Source: Erythrobacteraceae bacterium CCH12-C2 (GTDB lineage Bacteria; Pseudomonadota; Alphaproteobacteria; Sphingomonadales; Sphingomonadaceae). From it: DNA of 6,508 nucleotides. The position numbers were made by a program, and so were the translations under genes. The notes under the pieces are model-generated. The model was not told the DNA's origin and made no database searches. It worked only from the letters and a program-made list of their open reading frames with translations. How positions within the stretch are numbered: the stretch's first letter is position 1; each line of letters starts with the position of its first letter. The stretch lies in NCBI GenBank assembly GCA_001556995.1, contig LSKF01000111.1, positions 1 to 6,508 of the forward strand, written 5' to 3'. Below are positions 1 through 5,662 of this stretch, one piece after another.

Positions 1-27
1 AGTTTACATGGGCAGTTAAGGTATCGG

Positions 28-55
28 TATTAACATAATGTATGTTATCAAACTG
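28..55. other. Candidate Xer recombination (dif-like) site
   Basis: The 11 bases at 28-38 (TATTAACATAA) match the reverse complement of the classical XerD-binding arm TTATGTTAAAT at 9 of 11 positions. A 6-base centre (39-44, TGTATG) follows, then a second arm at 45-55 that begins TTAT. That is the 11-6-11 layout of dif sites. The second, XerC-type arm fits poorly beyond its inner four bases, so the match rests mainly on one arm. The same bases contain a perfect 7-3-7 inverted repeat (31-37 and 41-47, TAACATA/TATGTTA), which could instead be an operator. The site lies about 320 bases before a toxin-antitoxin operon, and such modules are often flanked by Xer sites on plasmids. No second copy was seen in the window. 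Confidence 0.35.
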
Positions 56-313
56 GCGCATTTCTGTTTGTATTGAATGGGTTGCGCTCGGTTTTTCCCT
101 ATCGCATCGCAGAAATCGGGTCTTCGCGCCTTGCTGTCGCCGCATGTGAATGCCATCGGCATGTACGAAATACAAGGCGGTAGGACCTGCGGATGCGCGA
201 ACACTCTTCCGGGCATCGCTGCAAGGCATGTGAGCCAGCCAACGCTTTCAGCATCCCGTAGTCCGTGGCCGCGACGAGCTCCCACAATGTTCGCGCCTTC
301 TTTGGGATCAGCC
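56..313. other. Stretch without a supported gene
   Basis: Open frames of about 100 codons exist on both strands here. None shows the strong G/C third-position bias of the real genes in the window, and none gives a recognisable family or a convincing ribosome binding site. The minus-strand frame 16-339 begins at a GTG and is the most protein-like, but its codon use is mixed. The stretch may hold decayed coding sequence or the upstream control region of the toxin-antitoxin operon. No tRNA, terminator hairpin or repeat array was seen. Confidence 0.4.
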
Positions 314-342
314 TTGACATCCCAAGGGTTGCCGCACACATT
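314..342 (+). promoter_or_regulatory. Possible promoter of the toxin-antitoxin operon
   Basis: A perfect TTGACA hexamer lies at 314-319. A 17-base spacer leads to a weak -10 candidate CACATT at 337-342 (3 of 6 matches to TATAAT). Transcription would start near 349, about 24 bases before the antitoxin ATG. The strong -35 and the position support it; the poor -10 limits confidence. Confidence 0.35.
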
Positions 343-346
343 GAAC

Positions 347-376
347 GCATATGGTGCAATTGGTGAGGCATTATGG
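347..376 (+). repeat. Three near-identical 9-mers before the antitoxin start
   Basis: GCATATGGT (347-355), GCAATTGGT (356-364) and GCATTATGG (368-376) are related 9-mers. The first two abut; the third is separated by 3 bases and includes the antitoxin start codon. Antitoxins with an Xre-like DNA-binding domain commonly repress their own operon, so this could be an operator overlapping the start of transcription and the ribosome binding site (GGTGAGG, 362-368). The repeats are seen directly; the operator role is inference. Confidence 0.3.
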
Positions 377-735
377 CATCGGCTGCATTTCTGAGCGAGA
401 TCACGGGAAAGGATGGCGTATCGCCTGACCGTCTGTCCGGAGCGTTGCGGATAACCAAGTCCGAACTGGCCGCAGCGGCCGGCTTGTCTCGCGATGCTGT
501 CTCCAAGAGCTCACGGTATGGCAGTGTGTCAACCCAGACACGGCTGCGCGAGATGAGCGAGATCATCAATCGCGTGATCCCATGGACCGGAAGTGAGCTT
601 GCGGCCTATGCGTGGTATCGTTCGCAGCCCCTGCCCTCTCTGGGCGATGCAACTGCCGAGGAATTGGTTCGTCAAGGACGCGCCGAGCTCGTCCGCAGCT
701 ACCTCGCCCGTATCGCACAGGGCGGGTTTGCTTGA
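373..735 (+). CDS. Xre/MbcA/ParS-family antitoxin (DUF2384)
   Basis: This 120-residue protein is the antitoxin of a RES/Xre toxin-antitoxin pair. In the family it binds and blocks the toxin and usually represses its own operon. Residues about 18-48 (SPDRLSG...LSRDAVSK) resemble an Xre-like helix-turn-helix. Residues about 57-120 match the MbcA/ParS toxin-binding domain, with the typical WYRSQPLP (81-88) and EELVRQGRAELV (96-107) motifs. The C-terminal GGFA is typical of family members and is thought to reach into the toxin active site. Length is normal. The ATG at 373 follows GGTGAGG at 362-368 with a short 4-base gap. The stop codon overlaps the toxin start, so the two are translationally coupled. 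Family assignment is firm; autoregulation is inferred. Confidence 0.9.
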   Translation: MASAAFLSEITGKDGVSPDRLSGALRITKSELAAAAGLSRDAVSKSSRYGSVSTQTRLREMSEIINRVIPWTGSELAAYAWYRSQPLPSLGDATAEELVRQGRAELVRSYLARIAQGGFA

Positions 736-1265
736 CGCTGCCGGTTACGCGGTTCGAAGGGCTGGTATATCGCGCGCATCACCCGGGTTGGGCGTTCGAT
801 CCCGAATCCGGCGAGGGTGCCCGGATGCATGGCGGTCGTTTCAACAGACCAAGTACCGCATGCTTTTACACATCGCTGCGCCTTGAGACCGCGTGGCTCG
901 AGGCACAACAGGGCTTCGCTTTCAAAGCGCAGCCAATGACGCTGTGCAGCTACCGGATCGATTGCAGTGACATCCTCGATCTGACCACAGATGAAGGTCT
1001 TGCAGCAGCTCTGGTCACGCGGGCCGAACTCGCATGCGCCTGGGAAGTGCTGGCCGCCGATCGCAAGCCCGTGCCCACCTGGGAACTCGCAGACCGTCTG
1101 ATCGGAGCCGGATGCGCTGGAATCATTGTCCCGTCTTTTGCTGCGCGGGCTGGCGAGAGAGATATCAATCTGGTCCTGTGGCGTTGGACGCGAGACAAGC
1201 CGCACAAGGTCACCGTCGTCGATGACGATAATCGCCTGCCCAAAGACCGGTCATCCTGGCAATGA
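732..1265 (+). CDS. RES-domain toxin (NAD+-degrading)
   Basis: This 177-residue RES-domain protein is the toxin partner of the antitoxin before it. Characterised RES toxins deplete NAD+ or, in ParT, ADP-ribosylate a host enzyme. Family landmarks are R14 in VYR (12-14), GGRFN (34-38), Y46 in FYTS, E52 in the LETAW segment, S135 in IVPSFA, and INLVLWRW (145-152). The fold ends normally with a LPKDRSSW-type tail, so the toxin looks complete. The start chosen is TTG at 732, which shares bases with the antitoxin TGA (TTGA overlap) and gives MTLPVTRFEG, the usual family N-terminus. The frame is open further upstream to an ATG at 612, but that stretch only re-reads antitoxin codons. The gene ends 39 bases from a convergent minus-strand gene, with no clear terminator between. 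Confidence 0.9.
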   Translation: MTLPVTRFEGLVYRAHHPGWAFDPESGEGARMHGGRFNRPSTACFYTSLRLETAWLEAQQGFAFKAQPMTLCSYRIDCSDILDLTTDEGLAAALVTRAELACAWEVLAADRKPVPTWELADRLIGAGCAGIIVPSFAARAGERDINLVLWRWTRDKPHKVTVVDDDNRLPKDRSSWQ

Positions 1266-1304
1266 TTGCGGAATTGGTCGCTTGGCATTGGCACGGTTGG
1301 CTTC

Positions 1305-1775
1305 TCACATTTCGGTTGTGACGCTTGCCCAGATCATGAACCCTACGACGCTGAGCATGAGGCAGGTCAGTCCGGCTGCCAGTCGTAAGACAGCTCTCCA
1401 CCTTTGGGCTTTGGGCCCGCCAATGACGAGATCGTTTCGCCGCCGCTGGGCTCGCATCGCGAAAGTCTCTTGAATGATATCGGCAGCGCCGAATGCGAGC
1501 AGCGCTGCGGCTACCATGAAAACTGCAGTCCTTACGCCACCGGGAAGCGCAACAGCGCAAAGGATGGCCGCAATCGATACCAGCAATCCCGTAATGCGGA
1601 TCAGGTCAGCAATTGGAAAGATGCGGTAGAGCCTCAGCTTACGGCTTGCCCTGAAGCGAATGAGCGGTGCGTTGCACGAGGCACAGATGTGCGTGATACG
1701 CCGCTCCATCCACGGGCCGACTGATCGGCTGCATCTGGGGCACTGTGCGATGCTGATCCCCGCGGCGATGTTCAT
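1305..1775 (-). CDS. Zinc-ribbon membrane protein, function unknown
   Basis: This 156-residue protein was not recognised by name. Its N-terminus carries two CxxC knuckles (C12/C15 and C31/C34), the pattern of a zinc ribbon, in a cytosolic-looking, Arg-rich segment. Three hydrophobic stretches follow, at about 59-77, 81-101 and 130-150, separated by a basic loop (108-113, RAQRRR). That suggests an inner-membrane protein with a zinc-binding head. It is the last gene of the minus-strand run and starts 30 bases after the exported cysteine-rich protein ends. The ribosome binding site is weak (CGGA near 1780), so coupling to the gene before is likely. A role in metal or thiol handling is a guess from the neighbour only. 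Confidence 0.6.
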   Translation of the reverse strand: MNIAAGISIAQCPRCSRSVGPWMERRITHICASCNAPLIRFRASRKLRLYRIFPIADLIRITGLLVSIAAILCAVALPGGVRTAVFMVAAALLAFGAADIIQETFAMRAQRRRNDLVIGGPKAQRWRAVLRLAAGLTCLMLSVVGFMIWASVTTEM

Positions 1776-1805
1776 GTCCGTTGTTCCGATAGCTGTGCGA
1801 CCCGT

Positions 1806-2102
1806 TCAGGTCGCGTCCCCCTCGCGTTTGCTTTGTTGAGCGGGATCCTCGCATTCCTTACAAGCCTCGCACGGGGCACAAGTCTCACAATCGCTGCATT
1901 CGGCTTTGCCAGAGCGCTTTCGGGCGAGATAGCGCGCTCGCTTTTCGGCGGCCGAAGCCTCGGCGTTGGCTCCAGCCTGTTGCTTGGCAAAGGTGGCCAT
2001 GCTGCTGGCCACCCCCGAAGCTGGTGCAGTCTCTGCGGCCGCAGGCGCCGCGATTGTAGCAACCACTACCGGTAGGCAGATGCTTAGATGTCTGTTGGTC
2101 AT
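1806..2102 (-). CDS. Exported small protein with a six-step CxxC ladder
   Basis: This 98-residue protein starts at the ATG at 2102, preceded by an AAGGGA-type ribosome binding site about 7 bases upstream. Residues 1-23 form a signal peptide: a short basic start, the hydrophobic core LPVVVATIAAPAAA, and an Ala-x-Ala cleavage site before E24. The mature part is Ala-rich, then has a basic helix-like patch (about 53-66) and a C-terminal cluster of cysteines at 69, 72, 75, 78, 81 and 84, exactly three residues apart, with mostly acidic or polar residues between. No family is recognised. The cluster could bind metal or form disulfides in the periplasm. An earlier in-frame start at 2141 would add 13 residues and spoil the signal peptide, so it was rejected. 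Confidence 0.7.
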   Translation of the reverse strand: MTNRHLSICLPVVVATIAAPAAAETAPASGVASSMATFAKQQAGANAEASAAEKRARYLARKRSGKAECSDCETCAPCEACKECEDPAQQSKREGDAT

Positions 2103-2134
2103 TGCGCTTCCCTTCCCGTGGTGCCTGCAAAAGG

Positions 2135-2338
2135 CTACCACCCCGTCCTTCGCCCGTCGCGAAGGTCGTTGTGTGTCCGGTTGTCGCCCAGCGATGATCG
2201 CCGGACCTCAAGGCGCACCCCCCTGCCATTGCCAGTGGTGCGGATATCGCGCAGGTCGATATCGTTGCGCTTGGCCCAGCGCTCGGCTGCGGCATCGTCA
2301 GCGAAATCGCCCATGTCCTCGAAACTCCAGTTGCTCAT
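2135..2338 (-). CDS. Small acidic-to-basic hypothetical protein (67 aa)
   Basis: The ATG at 2338 is preceded by AAGGA with a 7-base gap, a good ribosome binding site on the minus strand. The 67 residues begin acidic and aromatic (MSNWSFEDMGDFADDAAAERW), with a likely helix at about 14-23, and become Arg- and Gly-rich towards the C-terminus. There is no signal peptide, cysteine cluster or membrane segment, and no family is recognised. It sits 56 bases after the 188-aa gene and 32 bases before the exported cysteine-rich gene, in the same direction. Being real rests on the ribosome binding site and operon position. Confidence 0.5.
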   Translation of the reverse strand: MSNWSFEDMGDFADDAAAERWAKRNDIDLRDIRTTGNGRGVRLEVRRSSLGDNRTHNDLRDGRRTGW

Positions 2339-2371
2339 TGTCTCGTCCTTTCGTCAATAATTCTATGGACT

Positions 2372-2402
2372 TGTATAGTGCTTGGCCTTCGCACTCACTC
2401 AA
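2372..2402 (-). promoter_or_regulatory. Weak promoter candidate before the 67-aa gene
   Basis: On the minus strand, TTGAGT (2402-2397) is followed after 19 bases by TATACA (2377-2372), about 35 bases before the 67-aa gene start. The -35 box overlaps the stop codon of the 188-aa gene. The 19-base spacer is longer than ideal. If active, it would let the last three genes be expressed apart from the relaxase-linked ones. Confidence 0.22.
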
Positions 2403-2961
2403 ACCTCCCTTTCTCGATCTCCCTTCGGAGAGATTCCTCCATGAAATCCTCCAGCTGCGCGAACACATTGGGGTTGAAGAACCCTCTGCATCTCGGGCTG
2501 GCTCCGGTATCGTTTCCGGCTCGGTCTTGATTGAGAATGATCACGGTGCGCCGATATGCGCTCATTGGATGATCGTTCGCCGTGGTGCAGATGATCGTCC
2601 AGACGAAAGGCGGAATGCCCAGCTTCGTCATGGCGTCCTGCAGATGCAGCTCTGCGTCGAGTACGTAAAATCTTATCCCGAGTGGCAGCATCAGATCGAA
2701 ATAGCCGCTCGTGGGATTGAGGAAGTCGATCCGAAGTGTGGCACACGTTCCAGATACGCTGTCAGGGCGACCGTCGCCAAAGAGCCTCTCCAGGGTCAAG
2801 GCGTCCGTTTCCCCGAAGAGTTCGCAAGCATCCCGCGGCCCTGTGATGAACAGAAATTCCGGATTGATGTCTCTGCTGATCAGCTCGCGGGCTTTTTCCG
2901 CGTCCAGGGAACCTATTGATAGGGCGACGAGCCTATCAGTGTAATTCCTGTAAATAGTCAT
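2395..2961 (-). CDS. Unrecognised 188-aa soluble protein
   Basis: No family was recognised. The 188 residues have no signal peptide or membrane segment. The sequence alternates beta-like hydrophobic segments (LVALSI, EFLFITGP, TLRIDFL, IRFYVLD, FVWTIICTT, TVIILNQD) with charged helices, as in a compact alpha/beta domain. It ends in a charged helix (about 167-187). Its ATG at 2961 overlaps the stop of the DUF2726 gene by 4 bases (ATGA), so it is almost certainly translated in a coupled manner with it. A shared role with the DUF2726 protein is an inference from that coupling. Confidence 0.65.
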   Translation of the reverse strand: MTIYRNYTDRLVALSIGSLDAEKARELISRDINPEFLFITGPRDACELFGETDALTLERLFGDGRPDSVSGTCATLRIDFLNPTSGYFDLMLPLGIRFYVLDAELHLQDAMTKLGIPPFVWTIICTTANDHPMSAYRRTVIILNQDRAGNDTGASPRCRGFFNPNVFAQLEDFMEESLRREIEKGRFE

Positions 2962-3422
2962 GAGAGCGCCTCCATGAGTGCCTGGCGTACGGTGTCGAAG
3001 GTATGGCGGACGGGGCCAAGGCGGATCGTGAGGTAGCCTGCCCGTGCGGTCATCCGGTCCCGCTGCCTGTCGGCTGACCGGTCATGTGTTCGGTCGTCGA
3101 GCTCAACGATGGCGATGATTTCCCCGCTGGCCCGGTCTTCGAGCACGAAATCGACCCGTTTCGATGAGAACCGATTGCGCACGCTAATCGAGCGCGAGCG
3201 GTCGATCCCGCGCGCGGGCCGCAGGATTGCACCCATCGAAACCTGGGCGTGAACCCTTGCATGAGGCACCGCGCGCTCGATCATCGCGCAGACGATCCGT
3301 TCCCGCTTGGTCATCAACGGCGCCGCCCGGACCGGGAGGGTGCCGATGCCGCGTTTGGTGGTGGCCAGAATGACTAGGAAGACCGCTATTGCAGCCAGTG
3401 CGAGGAGGCCGATCTCTGTCAT
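2958..3422 (-). CDS. Membrane-anchored DUF2726 (PD-(D/E)XK-like) protein
   Basis: This 154-residue protein opens with a single hydrophobic segment (about 3-21, IGLLALAAIAVFLVILA), which should anchor it in the inner membrane with the rest in the cytosol. The remainder matches the DUF2726 pattern: LMTKRERIV...IERAVP (36-53), AQVSMGAILRP (59-69), a basic linker, KRVDFVLED (88-96) and AIVELDDRTHD (104-114). D91 and E107-L-D109 occupy the positions of a PD-(D/E)XK-like nuclease core. Whether it cuts DNA is unproven for the family. Such genes are common on mobile elements near transfer genes. The ATG at 3422 overlaps the relaxase stop by 4 bases, and the stop overlaps the next gene in the same way. 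Confidence 0.8.
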   Translation of the reverse strand: MTEIGLLALAAIAVFLVILATTKRGIGTLPVRAAPLMTKRERIVCAMIERAVPHARVHAQVSMGAILRPARGIDRSRSISVRNRFSSKRVDFVLEDRASGEIIAIVELDDRTHDRSADRQRDRMTARAGYLTIRLGPVRHTFDTVRQALMEALS

Positions 3423-5614
3423 AGGGGTTCCGGCCCCATCAGCATCTGTCGTGTCTTGAGATTCCCATCGATCCGGCGGTGCAGATCGATCCCGTTGCCG
3501 CGCGAGTGTGGGTAGCGCAACTCCTCCCGGGTGCTGTTGACACGCTCCAGCACGCTGAGGGTGATACTCTCCTTCCCAAGGGTACCATCGGATCCCAGTC
3601 CCGCCTGGATGCGCTGGTTGAGCTCTGAGCGTGCGTCACGCCCCGAAGCGAACACCATGGTGCGCTCGCGTTCGTCCTTTGGCAGCGCCAGCCACTGGTC
3701 GGCCGCCGACTTGATATGGTCTGGGCTAGCCCTGAACTTGTCGCCCATCACTTCCAGTGCGCCGCGGACCTCTCCGCGGTTGGCCAACGCCGCGATTGTG
3801 CGCAGCTGGTCGGTACGCTGGCGCAGGCTCTCGTCCATGCGGACCATAGCGATGCCGTCAGCCTGGGCCATTGCGAACGCCTTCCCGGCGTCGATCGATG
3901 AGAGCTGCTGCCGGTCGCCGATCATGATTAGCTTCTCGACGCCAAGCGCGTTGGCGATGCCGACCAGATGCTTCATCGGCTCGCTTCCGACTATGGAGGC
4001 TTCATCGAGGACCAGCACGGTGCCCTTCAGCTCGCCGCGCGCTGCTTCATAGCGCTCGCCCTTCCCGGCCAGGGCCGCCTTGGCGTAGGTGTTTACGAAC
4101 GAGGAAACCGTCTGTGCTTCGATCCCCGCTCCGTCCCGCAGGTCGCCGACCATCTTGTTCTGGAAGGCGAGCCCGAGCACCTTGTGCCCCTCCTGTTCTG
4201 CCACCCGTGCAAGGGCGGTGATCATCGTGGATTTGCCTGCGCCCGCGATCCCCTGCACGGCGACAATCCGGTCGGTGGACGATAGACCCAGCACGGCTGC
4301 GGCCATTTGGCCGGTGTTCAGCTGCTTGTCGGGCGAAACGGCATTGATCCGTTCCACGGCATTGTCGGCAGGAATGATCGGCGTTGCAGCCCCCCTGCCC
4401 TTGTCGATCTGAGCGAGGATCAGCGTTTCGGTGGCGAGGCCCTGCGGCGTCGTGACGTGGATGACTGCACCATCGACCCGGTCCGATTTCCCGGGAACGA
4501 GCTTGTTGCCCTCCAGGAGCTGCTGAACGCGTGCATCAGCCTTTTCGGCCGTCACGCCCTTCAGCCCCAGATCGAGCGCCGTCTTGGTGATCTGAGCGGC
4601 CGGGAAAGCGGCTTCGCGTTGCTCGAGGATACGGATGGCAGATGCGACCGCCGCCTGCGTTCGCAACGCGTCGGGGGACAGCCTGAGACGGTCGAGCCCT
4701 TGTGAGACGAGCGGATCTTGGGGCCGAAACATGTCGCCGATGGCGCTGGCGATGTTCGATACCGTTTCGCGGATGCGCTCCGCGGTCGTGGGCAGGTGAT
4801 CAGCGGTCTTCTCACCCGCGCGCGCCTTCGCATCCTCGATGACCTGCTTTCCGTCGAAGCCGATGGCTGCTGCCCGATCGCGCCAGTCGGCGGCAAGCTT
4901 GTCCCGGTCATCCACGTTGAGTTTGGGATCGCGGGTGTTGGTGGTGACCTTGTCGATAGCCGCGGGAGAGGACAGCCCCAGCTCCTTTGCCTTCTCGACG
5001 ATCGCTTCACGCCGCTTGCTGAATTCGTCGATCGCCTCCTTGGGGACGCCATTGATTTCGAACTGGCCGTGTTTGCCGGTGATACGCGTCTCGTAGCCCA
5101 GCTCCGCCAGTTTTTCCCGGAACGCGGCATGGTAGGCGGCGCCGATCACCGCGTTGTTCTTCCATAACTGGCCGTTGTGGAGCGCCTGCCAGGCGCCGTT
5201 CGCCATCCGGGTGAGATTGGCGATGACGACGTGGATGTGACCTTGCGGATCGAGCGCGCGGCTCGTGTCGTGAGCGAACATGGCATAGACCAGATTCCCG
5301 GTTCGCACCGGTTCGCCGGACTTTGTGCGCTCGTAGGTCCGCCCTTCGGCGAACTTTCCCTCGACCCAGCTCATCGTCTCACGCACCGCATTCCAGTGCG
5401 CTGTGAGGATGCGCTGATCGCCCGACACGAGCGCAAGGATGCTGGCGGATTTGGGCATCGAGAACGTGAGGTCGATCCCCGATTGCCGGTTCTGGACCTG
5501 GCCGATCTTGTCGCCATTGGGCAGCTCGCCATTGAGGATTTTCTCAAAGGCAAGCCTGTTCAGCTTGTAGCTCACATCCTTGGCGAGAGCATAGTAGTTC
5601 GCAAACCCCCGCAA
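3419..5614 (-). CDS. traA: MobF-family (TrwC/TraA) relaxase-helicase, truncated at both ends and fused to a maturase remnant
   Basis: In intact form this protein nicks the conjugative transfer origin, binds the DNA end and unwinds the strand. From the first start available (TTG, 5614) the frame gives 731 residues. Residues 1-21 are group II intron maturase, not relaxase; relaxase similarity begins at about 22 (AFEKILNGELPNG). Retained are the DLTFSMPKSAS motif (48-58) and the metal-binding histidines H115, H126 and H128, spaced as in TrwC (H150/H161/H163). The helicase has Walker A GIAGAGKST (455-463), DEAS (537-540), GDRQQL (566-571) and LRQR (597-600). The N-terminal segment with the catalytic tyrosines is absent. 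The C-terminus ends soon after VLERVNSTREELRY, before helicase motifs V and VI, in an unfamiliar tail. Nicking activity is probably lost. Known family members run to roughly 900-1100 residues. Confidence 0.85.
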   Translation of the reverse strand: MRGFANYYALAKDVSYKLNRLAFEKILNGELPNGDKIGQVQNRQSGIDLTFSMPKSASILALVSGDQRILTAHWNAVRETMSWVEGKFAEGRTYERTKSGEPVRTGNLVYAMFAHDTSRALDPQGHIHVVIANLTRMANGAWQALHNGQLWKNNAVIGAAYHAAFREKLAELGYETRITGKHGQFEINGVPKEAIDEFSKRREAIVEKAKELGLSSPAAIDKVTTNTRDPKLNVDDRDKLAADWRDRAAAIGFDGKQVIEDAKARAGEKTADHLPTTAERIRETVSNIASAIGDMFRPQDPLVSQGLDRLRLSPDALRTQAAVASAIRILEQREAAFPAAQITKTALDLGLKGVTAEKADARVQQLLEGNKLVPGKSDRVDGAVIHVTTPQGLATETLILAQIDKGRGAATPIIPADNAVERINAVSPDKQLNTGQMAAAVLGLSSTDRIVAVQGIAGAGKSTMITALARVAEQEGHKVLGLAFQNKMVGDLRDGAGIEAQTVSSFVNTYAKAALAGKGERYEAARGELKGTVLVLDEASIVGSEPMKHLVGIANALGVEKLIMIGDRQQLSSIDAGKAFAMAQADGIAMVRMDESLRQRTDQLRTIAALANRGEVRGALEVMGDKFRASPDHIKSAADQWLALPKDERERTMVFASGRDARSELNQRIQAGLGSDGTLGKESITLSVLERVNSTREELRYPHSRGNGIDLHRRIDGNLKTRQMLMGPEPL

Positions 5615-5662
5615 TTCGGCGTTGTAAGCAAGGACGATCTCAACGTCGCTGCAGCTTAGCAG
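5552..5662 (-). pseudogene. ltrA: Group II intron maturase domain X fragment
   Basis: Reading the relaxase frame upstream of its first start codon, the sequence continues open to 5705. It gives CSDVEIVLAYNAELRGF and then ANYYALAKDVSYKLNRL. This is the typical domain X (maturase) signature of group II intron proteins: SD-x-EIV, YNAE-x-RG, NYY-x-LA, LN-x-L. It breaks off at about 5552, where the usual aromatic continuation (YLW or similar) is replaced by relaxase codons. It is in a different frame from the upstream RT domain, so it is a deletion remnant. It has no start codon of its own apart from the TTG at 5614 inside it. Confidence 0.7.

Noticed and set aside
16..339. Minus-strand frame of 107 codons
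   Set aside because: It looks somewhat protein-like (WDVKADPKEGANIVGARRG) but starts at GTG without a clear ribosome binding site, has mixed codon use, no recognised family, and overlaps the possible dif-like site.
99..569. Minus-strand frame of 156 codons
   Set aside because: Half of it is antisense to the well-supported antitoxin gene, and the rest has no coding bias or family match.
612..731. Upstream ATG as toxin start
   Set aside because: The extra 40 residues only re-read antitoxin codons in another frame and do not resemble RES N-termini; TTG 732 gives the expected start.
1266..1304. Terminator between the convergent genes
   Set aside because: No stem followed by a T-run on either strand could be found in these 39 bases.
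1966..2919. Plus-strand open frame of 317 codons
   Set aside because: It is antisense to three minus-strand genes with good ribosome binding sites or coupled starts. Its product is Arg/Cys/Pro-rich with no domain, typical of a shadow frame in GC-rich DNA.
3531..5659. Several plus-strand frames of 100-170 codons
   Set aside because: All are antisense to the relaxase, whose motifs are clear; none shows domains.
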